Origin: Candidatus Njordarchaeota archaeon
GTDB lineage: Archaea > Asgardarchaeota > Njordarchaeia > Njordarchaeales > JAHKLH01
Direction of reading: 5' to 3'
Length of the DNA stretch: 5,852 bases
Assembly: GCA_029856635.1 (NCBI GenBank)
Contig: JAHKLH010000102.1
Location: 1 to 5,852 of the forward strand
The notes below the pieces were generated by a model. It was not told the DNA's origin, did no database searches, and saw only the letters and a list, made by a program, of their open reading frames with translations. The position numbers and the translations under genes are program-made. Of the stretch, positions 1 through 5,448 are shown piece after piece (within the stretch, counting starts at the first letter, position 1; each line of letters begins with the position of its first letter).

Positions 1-84
1 AAACTGTATAATTTTTTGAGCATAATTAATAAGTTCGAAGCCATGACAAACACTATGAAAGTTGTTTTTAAATTCGAATTCTGA
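1..84 (+). CDS. Possible C-terminal end of an upstream protein (partial, unidentified)
   Basis: Frame 1 is open from the first base to a TGA at 82-84, giving 27 residues that end in an alternating hydrophobic/charged stretch (MKVVFKFEF) that could be a terminal beta strand. The other two forward frames are closed within the first 20 bases or so. In DNA this AT-rich, an open run of 27 codons in one of three frames is not rare, so this is only a candidate. If real, it sits 27 bases upstream of the SRP19 start on the same strand. I do not recognise the family. Confidence 0.35.
   Translation, partial: KLYNFLSIINKFEAMTNTMKVVFKFEF
65..72 (+). promoter_or_regulatory. Candidate TATA box for SRP19
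   Basis: TTTTTAAA is centred about 43 bases upstream of the SRP19 ATG. An archaeal start of transcription about 26 bases downstream would fall near 95, leaving a leader of roughly 17 bases that includes the AAGGGA Shine-Dalgarno-like element at 100-105. The box lies inside the possible upstream frame, and T/A runs are common in this DNA, so it is a weak call. Confidence 0.3.
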
Positions 85-111
85 AAATAAATTAACTAGA
101 AGGGAAATAAA

Positions 112-492
112 ATGTTTGAAGAAAGAAAAGCGTATTTCATAATATATCCAGAATATTTTGACTCACGATTATCGCAAAGACTAGGAAGAAAAGTACCACT
201 CGAATTGGCAATAGAAAATCCTACACTTGAAGAGTTATACGAGGCGGTAAAATCATTAAAATTAACAGCATTTATAGAGAAAGAGAAGAGTCGTCCATCA
301 AACTGGTTTGAGCGAAAAGGGAGAATAAAAGTTTTAAGACCACAGGGGATTAAAAAGAGACAATTATTAAAACTCATAGCTAAACGTTTAGCAGTAGTTA
401 GGGAGAAAATTAAAAAGGAGAAAAAAGAAAAGAAAAAGAAGGCACGAACATCCGTGGATAAATATATTCAGCGAATACTAACTCAAAAATAA
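112..492 (+). CDS. srp19: Signal recognition particle subunit SRP19
   Basis: This is the SRP19 RNA-binding protein. It binds the tips of SRP RNA helices 6 and 8 and so prepares the RNA for SRP54 in the cytoplasmic targeting particle. Family marks are the N-terminal strand followed by YPEYFDSRLSQRLGRKVP (residues 12-29), matching the usual 'DSrkSrreGRkvP' block, and the RPSNWFERKGRIKVL block (61-75), in which the family has a conserved W/Y and GRv/iKV. The start is ATG 112 with AAGGGA six bases upstream. At 126 residues it is longer than common archaeal forms of about 90-105; the excess is a lysine-rich tail (about 99-126) that begins as an almost pure K/E run. It converges on the S30e gene with a 24-base gap. 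The SRP RNA is not in this window. Family identity is secure. Confidence 0.93.
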   Translation: MFEERKAYFIIYPEYFDSRLSQRLGRKVPLELAIENPTLEELYEAVKSLKLTAFIEKEKSRPSNWFERKGRIKVLRPQGIKKRQLLKLIAKRLAVVREKIKKEKKEKKKKARTSVDKYIQRILTQK

Positions 493-516
493 TTATTCCA
501 TAATCAAAAGAAAGAA

Positions 517-702
517 CTAGAATGTCTTATATCTTCTTCTTACCGGTGGTGGTTGACCTATTTTATAGCCTTTTTCTACACGTTTAAAGTAAAGCTCTCT
601 CCATCGCATTCGGGGGCATGGCTTCTTACGTGGAACCGGCGAAATACCTAGTGATTTGATAATCTCAAGTGTTCTTTGTCTGACTTTTCCGGCTTTTTCC
701 AT
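517..702 (-). CDS. rps30e: 30S ribosomal protein S30e (start codon unresolved; probably begins upstream of 702)
   Basis: This is a small, very basic protein of the small ribosomal subunit. From ATG 702 it has 61 residues and begins MEKAGKVRQRT, matching the family signature 'THGSLTKAGKVRsQTP'. It continues with a PRKK...PR.RWRELYFKRV block and a basic tail (GQPPPVRRRYKTF), as in archaeal S30e. The five codons immediately upstream in frame (703-717) read K-T-H-G-S, which completes the conserved N-terminus, yet no ATG, GTG or TTG occurs between them and the in-frame stop TAA at 760-762. A GAGGGG element at 724-729 also points to initiation near 715-723. The coordinates given are therefore the shortest canonical version. 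The gene is on the same strand as the zinc-ribbon membrane protein and about 50-70 bases downstream of it. S30e is characteristic of TACK/Asgard archaea and eukaryotes. Confidence 0.88.
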   Translation of the reverse strand: MEKAGKVRQRTLEIIKSLGISPVPRKKPCPRMRWRELYFKRVEKGYKIGQPPPVRRRYKTF

Positions 703-729
703 TGAACCGTGAGTCTTAAAAATCCCCTC
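703..729 (-). other. In-frame upstream extension of S30e with Shine-Dalgarno-like GAGGGG
   Basis: Read on the minus strand, codons upstream of ATG 702 are GAG GGG ATT TTT AAG ACT CAC GGT TCA. The last five encode K-T-H-G-S, the expected S30e start after the initiator. GAGGGG (724-729) would be a good ribosome-binding site for a start at ATT (721-723, no spacing), TTT (718-720) or AAG (715-717, six-base spacing), none of which is a standard start codon. A possible AT-rich TATA element at 761-770 would place transcription start near 740, consistent with translation beginning in this stretch. Confidence 0.6.
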
Positions 730-773
730 AGAATAGTCACAAAAAACATAATGAAGAAATTATTTTATTTTTT

Positions 774-1019
774 TCAAAATAACGACTCATCCAGATAATC
801 TTCTTCGGCAACGAAACCACACGTGGGACAGATGTTTCCTTTCATTTGTGATCCACAGTATGGACAGTGTTTTCTTTTTGAGGACCCAAAACTGATGACT
901 ATTGGGGGAAGAAATATTATGAAAAACAAGAAGGGGATATCAAATAAAAACGCAAGTAATGTAACTATGATTGAAAGAATAACAGTTATTAGCGCTAGAT
1001 ACTTGAGCATTATTGTCAC
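774..1019 (-). CDS. Small two-helix membrane protein with C-terminal zinc ribbon
   Basis: The 81-residue product has two closely spaced hydrophobic helices (about 5-25 and 28-45) separated only by D27-I-P, so the chain forms a hairpin in the membrane. A short basic stretch (SSKRKH) then leads into a compact zinc ribbon with C52-P-Y-C55 and C64-P-T-C67, and an acidic tail. By the positive-inside rule the ribbon should face the cytoplasm. The start is taken as GTG 1019, because a TATA-like element at 1041-1048 lies about 25 bases upstream and would give a leaderless message; ATG 1010 (78 residues) is the alternative. It lies upstream of S30e on the same strand and could be co-transcribed with it. 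Membrane proteins with a zinc ribbon are common unassigned genes in archaea. The ribbon could bind protein or nucleic acid, but nothing here says which. Confidence 0.75.
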   Translation of the reverse strand: MTIMLKYLALITVILSIIVTLLAFLFDIPFLFFIIFLPPIVISFGSSKRKHCPYCGSQMKGNICPTCGFVAEEDYLDESLF

Positions 1020-1040
1020 CGTAAATATGGTCTCATAAGA

Positions 1041-1048
1041 GTATAAAT
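1041..1048. promoter_or_regulatory. Candidate TATA box shared by two divergent genes
   Basis: GTATAAAT on the plus strand reads ATTTATAC on the minus strand. Its centre is about 25 bases from GTG 1019 on the minus strand and about 29 bases from ATG 1074 on the plus strand, both close to the usual archaeal TATA-to-transcription-start distance of roughly 26. It is the best TATA-like element in the 54-base spacer and could serve both directions with leaderless or nearly leaderless messages. Confidence 0.5.
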
Positions 1049-1073
1049 GAATGAACCTTTTTAAGTGAACGAA

Positions 1074-1385
1074 ATGGCGCGGTTAGTTACAAGAATTCTT
1101 GGACTTTGTTTCCAATTAGAAGTAATCTTTTTATGGTATACCATTTTTCAGAACGTTGTTGAAAATCAAGAGATTATTAATTTAATTACTCTAATGATGA
1201 TTTTCATCTCTCTTTCATTGAATATCATTTTTTTGTATGGAAATGTAATTTTACTCATGCCATTTATTAAGAAACTGCTTGAGATATCCACATCGCTGAG
1301 CACAAGTGAAGCCATGGTTATAAGAACTGGCATGTTTCTCATTGTTTATTTGATAATTAGTCAAGCAATAATTGATTTGGTTTAG
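1074..1385 (+). CDS. Small integral membrane protein of unknown function (about three helices)
   Basis: The product has 103 residues from ATG 1074 and is almost entirely hydrophobic, with helices at roughly 8-26, 34-62 (long, possibly two) and 86-103. The loops contain few charges, with K66, K67 and E70 after the second segment and S/T-rich residues 72-79 in the last loop. No catalytic or metal-binding motif is visible and I do not recognise the family. GTG 1065 would add three residues, but the TATA-like element at 1042-1048 places transcription start near 1071, which favours ATG 1074. The gene diverges from the zinc-ribbon membrane protein and converges on the presenilin homologue with only 18 bases between stop codons. 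A long frame with clean membrane-segment periodicity makes it a credible gene. Confidence 0.7.
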   Translation: MARLVTRILGLCFQLEVIFLWYTIFQNVVENQEIINLITLMMIFISLSLNIIFLYGNVILLMPFIKKLLEISTSLSTSEAMVIRTGMFLIVYLIISQAIIDLV

Positions 1386-1403
1386 TTTATCAAAAGTTTG
1401 AAC

Positions 1404-2345
1404 TTAGACTATAGTAAAAATTATTATAACTATCAGCGCCAGGAACATACTAATTGGTAATGCTGGTGCTGCAGCTTTATCTAAGTAATGCGCAATGAAA
1501 ATAGTCATAATTAATCCGAAAATACAAACAAAAGATACCAGTAGTGCACACATCAGAGCATGTGAGAACGGTTGAATCCATCCAATAGAATAACTAACTG
1601 CTAATGAATAGAACAATATATCACCTGCTCCAAGTCCAAGAATTGGCTGTGTTGTAAGACCTGCCTTTTGCTTCCTGGGCTTTATTTCATCAATAAGCAT
1701 TCTCAGGGGACCCTTTATTACCGCAATGATATCATATGTTGCAAAAATTCCCATAAGAACCAATGGCGTTAACCTGCCAGAATATAATCCAAAAAGCACT
1801 CCAATCCATACAGCACTTAATAATACAAGAGCATTTCTAAGAGAATCTCGTCGATAGATAAGCGAGATTACCATATTTATTGAAAAAATCAACAGTATTG
1901 CGTAATAAGTTAATGAATAAAAAGTTTGAATAAAGTAAGTGCTTATCTGAATGTTTAATGCAAGGAAAATATACAAAAAAGCAATGGTAATCCATAGTGG
2001 GAGAACAAGACTTGCACTTATTCCACATATAAAGGACATCATGATTAAAAGCAAAGCCTTTAATAAGCCACTTTTTCTCTTTTTTATCAGCAATAATATG
2101 AAAAAAGTCATCATTACCACCATAGTTAACATGTAAACCGCGTTGAGAAATGCGGCTTTGGGGCCCTCTGCCTTTTCAGAAAATGGCATTGTAAACTCTC
2201 CTACTCCGTACACGAAGTACAATGTTAGAGCAGAAGATACGGATAAAACAATTGAAGTCAAAATTGCAATGATGAGTTTTATTAATATCTTTCTGCCCTT
2301 CAGTGAGATTACAGGTAAGTAATACATTAAGTTTGTCTCAGCCAT
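1404..2345 (-). CDS. Presenilin/signal peptide peptidase-like intramembrane aspartyl protease (A22 family)
   Basis: This 313-residue polytopic protein belongs to the GxGD aspartyl proteases, which cleave transmembrane segments inside the lipid bilayer; archaeal members are called PSH. All three family signatures are present and in order: Y204-D205 in a hydrophobic helix (FATYDIIAV), G239-A-G-D242 (ILGLGAGDILFYSL) starting the next helix, and P294-A-L-P in the last third. D205 and D242 are the expected catalytic pair. About nine hydrophobic segments fit the family topology, with a basic loop (about 211-230) between the two catalytic helices. The frame is open back to 2447, but ATG 2345 is chosen because GGAGGAGA lies just upstream (2349-2356) and residues before it overlap the divergent peptidase gene. 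It is separated by 43 bases or less from an M24 peptidase start. The natural substrate cannot be deduced; liberated signal peptides or membrane-protein stubs are plausible from family knowledge. Confidence 0.9.
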   Translation of the reverse strand: MAETNLMYYLPVISLKGRKILIKLIIAILTSIVLSVSSALTLYFVYGVGEFTMPFSEKAEGPKAAFLNAVYMLTMVVMMTFFILLLIKKRKSGLLKALLLIMMSFICGISASLVLPLWITIAFLYIFLALNIQISTYFIQTFYSLTYYAILLIFSINMVISLIYRRDSLRNALVLLSAVWIGVLFGLYSGRLTPLVLMGIFATYDIIAVIKGPLRMLIDEIKPRKQKAGLTTQPILGLGAGDILFYSLAVSYSIGWIQPFSHALMCALLVSFVCIFGLIMTIFIAHYLDKAAAPALPISMFLALIVIIIFTIV

Positions 2346-2348
2346 TAA

Positions 2349-2356
2349 TCTCCTCC
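2349..2356 (-). promoter_or_regulatory. Shine-Dalgarno element of the presenilin homologue
   Basis: GGAGGAGA on the minus strand sits three bases before ATG 2345 (six from its GGAGG core). It is the strongest Shine-Dalgarno match in the window and decides the start of the protease over the longer open frame. Confidence 0.65.
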
Positions 2357-2364
2357 AATTAGAA

Positions 2365-2374
2365 AATTTTATAA
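2365..2374. promoter_or_regulatory. Candidate TATA box between divergent protease genes
   Basis: AATTTTATAA on the plus strand (TTATAAAATT on the minus strand) is the only good TATA-like element in the 43-base spacer. On the minus strand its centre is about 25 bases from ATG 2345, so the message would begin at or near the start codon. On the plus strand, with purine-rich AGAAAA before it as a BRE-like element, transcription would start near 2396, downstream of ATG 2389. Which gene it serves, or whether it serves both, is not settled by sequence. Confidence 0.45.
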
Positions 2375-2388
2375 GTAGAGTGAGAAGG

Positions 2389-3510
2389 ATGTCGTTAGAC
2401 GAGGTGACTCTTTCAAGAAGAGGAAGAGTGAAAAAATTAATTAACAAGTATGGAGACGCTTGGATAATAATTTCTCCTGATCCAAATTATGAATATATCG
2501 TCGGAATACAACTACATGGTTTTTCCATAGCATTTGTAACAAAAGAGAAAATTATCGGAATTGTAGGTTCATTAGAAGCAGACATGATGTCAGAGTATTT
2601 TGATGAGGTACATGTTTTTAAGCAATTTCACGATATAATATACCTATTGTCTAAGCTAATATCATCCGAGAAATGCAAAAAAATCCTAGCAAACTTTGCA
2701 TCAATAAGAAAGATTTATGCATCTAAGCTTCCCTTACATTGGTACAAGCTATTGGAATCTCTTACAAGATTATATGACGTAGAACTAATCTCAGCAGCAG
2801 ATTTTATATTTGAATTGAGAAGCATCAAGACAGAGGAAGAATTAAAGGCATTAGATGATAGTGTGAAAATTACATTGGATATCCTATCGGAAGTAGAGCC
2901 AATAATTAAGCCAGGTGTAACTGAAAGATTTATAGCCGCAAAACTTTATGAGAAGTTATATGAGTATGGGGAACCGTCATTTAAACCTATCGTTGCCTTT
3001 GGAGAGCATACGTCAAGAGAACATCATTTACCTACAGATAAAAAACTGAGGCAAGGAGAAGTTATCTACATTGATGTAGGGTTAAAATATAGAGGTATGT
3101 GTTCTGATATCACTCGTTTTTATGTTACGGAAAAAAGAAAGGAGTATGCAGATGCATACAATGCAGTAAAAGCGGCACAAGATGAAGCAATTAAGAACGC
3201 AAAGGCTGGAGTAACGGGAGAGTTTCTATATAATATTGCACGAGATACCCTTACAAAACACGGATACGATCCTGAATTATTTACTCATTCTCTTGGACAC
3301 GCATTAGGTATTGAAGTTCATGACATAGGAGAACGATTAGGAAAAAAAGGAGGCAAACTCTTATCAAATACATGTTTTACAGTAGAACCTGCTCTCTATT
3401 TCAAAAAACTAGAACCTAAATGGGGCGTAAGATTAGAAGATGACATAATAATACTAGGGAATGCATGCAAACGACTTTCAGCAAGTCCTGAAGAAGTGCC
3501 TCAGATTTAA
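2389..3510 (+). CDS. pepQ: M24 family metallopeptidase, Xaa-Pro dipeptidase (prolidase)/aminopeptidase P-like
   Basis: This is a cytoplasmic dimetal peptidase of the 'pita-bread' fold that typically removes residues next to proline in dipeptides or peptide N-termini. From ATG 2389 it has 373 residues, as expected for prolidase. Residues 1 to about 145 form the creatinase-like N-terminal domain (SPDPNYEYIVGI resembles the usual 'sp.N..YltGf'). The catalytic domain follows from about 148 (KTEEELKALDD). The five metal ligands are all visible: D229 (YIDVG), D240 (CSDITR), H304 (SLGHALGIEVHD), E333 (TVEPALY) and E350 (RLEDD). The HHLPTD motif (H212, H213) is also intact, so the enzyme should be active. 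The start is uncertain: GTG 2380 (376 residues) and GTG 2404 (368 residues) are alternatives. It is divergent from the intramembrane protease and 40 bases upstream of Spt4. Prolidase versus aminopeptidase P specificity cannot be separated here. Confidence 0.9.
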   Translation: MSLDEVTLSRRGRVKKLINKYGDAWIIISPDPNYEYIVGIQLHGFSIAFVTKEKIIGIVGSLEADMMSEYFDEVHVFKQFHDIIYLLSKLISSEKCKKILANFASIRKIYASKLPLHWYKLLESLTRLYDVELISAADFIFELRSIKTEEELKALDDSVKITLDILSEVEPIIKPGVTERFIAAKLYEKLYEYGEPSFKPIVAFGEHTSREHHLPTDKKLRQGEVIYIDVGLKYRGMCSDITRFYVTEKRKEYADAYNAVKAAQDEAIKNAKAGVTGEFLYNIARDTLTKHGYDPELFTHSLGHALGIEVHDIGERLGKKGGKLLSNTCFTVEPALYFKKLEPKWGVRLEDDIIILGNACKRLSASPEEVPQI

Positions 3511-3550
3511 CTTTAAGAAAGGGCCTACTAATATTTTTTGGGATGATTCA

Positions 3551-3796
3551 ATGTCCTACCGATGGAAATCAAAATTTGTTGCATGTGTGCAATGTGGAAG
3601 AGTATATCGACTTAGTGAATTGAAAGAAATAGCCAAGAAAGAAAAAAGTAAAATGTTAAAGTGTCCTTACTGCGGTGGGACAGAGTTTACATCAGACTTT
3701 GAAAATGTTGTGCTGATAGCAGATCCCCAAAAAAGCATTGTTGCGAAGAAATTGAAAATCACGACAGAGGGAATATTTGCTGTCTCTTGGAAATAA
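3551..3796 (+). CDS. spt4: Transcription elongation factor Spt4 (RpoE'')
   Basis: The 81-residue product is archaeal Spt4, the zinc-finger partner of Spt5. The pair binds the RNA polymerase clamp and promotes processive elongation. The zinc site is C12-V-Q-C15 and C38-P-Y-C41-G-G. It is followed by the family's conserved second half: S48-D49-F50, the strand VVLIADPQKSIVAKKL (53-68; usual form 'viIidPe.SeiAkkl'), and the terminal GIFAVSW, equivalent to 'GkyAlkv'. The frame is open upstream to 3461, but those residues overlap the M24 gene and are absent from the family, so ATG 3551 is chosen; GGGATGA precedes it by a few bases. The linker between the two CxxC pairs is 22 residues, longer than the roughly ten usual in archaea. 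Archaeal spt4 often neighbours rpoE; here it lies between a peptidase and ProRS. Confidence 0.88.
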   Translation: MSYRWKSKFVACVQCGRVYRLSELKEIAKKEKSKMLKCPYCGGTEFTSDFENVVLIADPQKSIVAKKLKITTEGIFAVSWK

Positions 3797-3851
3797 TCCC
3801 TATTGAATTTCTTCTGTCGATAAAATTTTTATGTTAGCATATGTGTTTTGA

Positions 3852-3859
3852 TTTAAATA
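3852..3859 (+). promoter_or_regulatory. Candidate TATA box for prolyl-tRNA synthetase
   Basis: TTTAAATA is centred about 38 bases upstream of GTG 3894. Transcription would start near 3882, leaving a leader of about 12 bases. The 97-base gap from spt4 supports a separate promoter here. Confidence 0.4.
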
Positions 3860-3862
3860 ACA

Positions 3863-3870
3863 TTTTTTTT
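3863..3870 (+). terminator. Possible T-run terminator after spt4
   Basis: Eight consecutive T residues lie about 67 bases after the spt4 stop. Archaeal RNA polymerase commonly terminates at T-runs without a stem-loop, but the run also falls between the ProRS TATA candidate and the predicted transcription start, so it may simply be AT-rich promoter DNA. Confidence 0.25.
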
Positions 3871-3893
3871 GGGAATTAGATATTTTTCCAACG

Positions 3894-5375
3894 GTGATGC
3901 TTATTGCCAGCGAAAAAAGAATTAAAGTAGGGACTCGACCTCGAGAAAGATGGCGAAAGGAATTTGGAGAATGGTATAATGACGTCTTAATTAAGGCGGA
4001 GATATATGACCATCGATATCCCGCGAAAGGAATGGGTGTATGGCGTGGATATGGCAAAAAGATAGCAAATAGAGTCTATGGTATTCTTAAAAAAATGCTA
4101 AATGAAAATGGTTATGAGGAAGTTCAATTCCCAGCGTTAATTCCCGAGAAAATATTTAGGATCGAAAGTGAACACGTGCGGGGTTTCGAAGCAGAAGTTT
4201 TCTGGGTAACACGGGGAGGTCTCACAGAACTAGAAGAAAAATATGTTCTAAGGCCAACTAGTGAGACGCCAATGTACTACATGTTCAGAATTTGGATTAA
4301 TTCATATCGTGACTTACCAGTCAAAATATATCAGATTGTGAATGTATGGCGATACGAAACAAAATGGACTCGTCCGCTTTTCAGGGAAAGAGAAATATCA
4401 GTGTTCTTCGAAGCACATGGAGCTTTTGCATCTAAGGAAGAAAACGAGAATGAAGTAAAATTAGCAACAAAAATTTATGCTACATTTTTCAGAAAACTTG
4501 GCATTCCATTCATTATAACCGAGAGACCGGAGTGGGACAAATTCCCAGGAGCTGAGAAAACATATGCCTTTGATACTCTAATGCCAAATGGAAGAGCACT
4601 GCAGATAGGAACAGTACATAATCTAGGACAACGCTTTGCAAAGGCATTCGGCATTAAATTCCAAGATAAAGACCTAAAAATAAAATATGTTTGGCAAAAT
4701 TGTTTTGGAGTGTCTGGACGCGTAGTTACATCAATAATAGCAATACATGGAGACGATCATGGATTAGCTTTGCTTCCATCAATAGCACCAATACAAATTG
4801 TTATCGTGCCGATTCCTTATAAGGGCTTTGAACAAGCTGTAATTCAAAAGTGTAGGGAAGTATATGAACGCCTAAAGAACGCAGGATTTTCAGTTGTTCT
4901 TGATGAAAGTGATGAAACTCCTGGAGAAAAGTTTTATAAATGGGAACTACGTGGAGTTCCTCTCAGAATTGAAATTGGTCCAACAGACATAAAAGAAAAG
5001 GAGATTACCATAACTCGTAGAGATACGTTTGAACGAATACGTGTAAACGAAGAAAAGATCGTAGATGCCATTAGAGAACTAATGAATAAAGTTGAAGAAG
5101 AAATGAAAAAAGCAGCATGGGATTGGTTCAATTCGAAATTAGAAATAGCTAATTCAAAGGAGGAAGTAGGGAAATTACTTGAAGAGGGATATATCGTCCT
5201 TACGAGCTGGTGTGGGGACGAGAAATGTGTTGAGGACATTACAGAATTACCTGGAGTTAAGATTTTAGGTGCTCTAGTTGATGAGAACCTAGAGTATATT
5301 AAACCAAAACACGGAAAATGTATATTCTGTGAACGTAAAGCAAAATATCTTGTTGCAATAGCTAAATCTTACTAA
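3894..5375 (+). CDS. proS: Prolyl-tRNA synthetase, archaeal/eukaryotic type with C-terminal zinc-binding domain
   Basis: This class II enzyme charges tRNA-Pro with proline in the cytoplasm. In its 493 residues the order is typical of the archaeal type: FGEWYNDVLIKAEIYDHRYPAKG at 24-46; PTSE at 121-124 in the proline/ATP pocket; motif 2 around R153 (VWRYETKWTRPLFREREI); FPGAEKTYAFDT (217-228); QIGTVHNLGQ (237-246); and the motif 3 region from R276 through IHGDDHG to the API segment. The anticodon-binding domain starts near 300 (QIVIVPIPYK) and includes GVPLRIEIGP. The C-terminal domain has C440, C445, C476 and C479, a complete zinc site, and the canonical A-K-S-Y end. There is no bacterial-type editing insertion. 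Unusual are G176, where the family has Thr (E-x-H-T), and L294 in the usual LPP. The start is GTG 3894 or ATG 3897; no later ATG precedes the conserved block. Confidence 0.96.
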   Translation: MMLIASEKRIKVGTRPRERWRKEFGEWYNDVLIKAEIYDHRYPAKGMGVWRGYGKKIANRVYGILKKMLNENGYEEVQFPALIPEKIFRIESEHVRGFEAEVFWVTRGGLTELEEKYVLRPTSETPMYYMFRIWINSYRDLPVKIYQIVNVWRYETKWTRPLFREREISVFFEAHGAFASKEENENEVKLATKIYATFFRKLGIPFIITERPEWDKFPGAEKTYAFDTLMPNGRALQIGTVHNLGQRFAKAFGIKFQDKDLKIKYVWQNCFGVSGRVVTSIIAIHGDDHGLALLPSIAPIQIVIVPIPYKGFEQAVIQKCREVYERLKNAGFSVVLDESDETPGEKFYKWELRGVPLRIEIGPTDIKEKEITITRRDTFERIRVNEEKIVDAIRELMNKVEEEMKKAAWDWFNSKLEIANSKEEVGKLLEEGYIVLTSWCGDEKCVEDITELPGVKILGALVDENLEYIKPKHGKCIFCERKAKYLVAIAKSY

Positions 5376-5436
5376 AAACTACGTCAACATTTTTCCGTAT
5401 AAGCTACAATTTATTTCTTATTTTTCAAATTAGTTA

Positions 5437-5442
5437 AGGTGA
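5437..5442 (+). promoter_or_regulatory. Shine-Dalgarno element of the 69-residue membrane protein gene
   Basis: AGGTGA lies six bases before ATG 5449, a near-perfect match to the archaeal 16S rRNA 3' end. It supports this small frame as a real gene and fixes its start. The T-rich stretch at 5409-5425 upstream could contain its TATA element. Confidence 0.6.
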
Positions 5443-5448
5443 AGAATA

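Noticed and set aside
71..80. Perfect 10-base palindrome AATTCGAATT
   Set aside because: It is short, AT-rich and inside a possible coding frame; without a second copy there is no support for an operator.
96..377. 93-residue minus-strand frame
   Set aside because: It overlaps SRP19 on the opposite strand, which has clear family motifs; the minus frame shows no recognisable composition or domain.
823..1038. 71-residue plus-strand frame
   Set aside because: It is antisense to the zinc-ribbon membrane protein, whose cysteine motif and helices make the minus strand the coding one.
2346..2447. 34-residue N-terminal extension of the presenilin homologue
   Set aside because: It overlaps the start of the M24 peptidase and lies upstream of a strong Shine-Dalgarno element placed for ATG 2345.
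3461..3550. 30-residue N-terminal extension of Spt4
   Set aside because: It overlaps the end of the M24 gene and is not part of the Spt4 family; ATG 3551 gives a normal N-terminus.
4934..5239. 101-residue minus-strand frame (also 3800-4057 and 1837-2028 on the minus strand, and 1951-2136 on the plus strand)
   Set aside because: These lie wholly or mostly antisense to prolyl-tRNA synthetase or the presenilin homologue and have the low-complexity composition of shadow frames.
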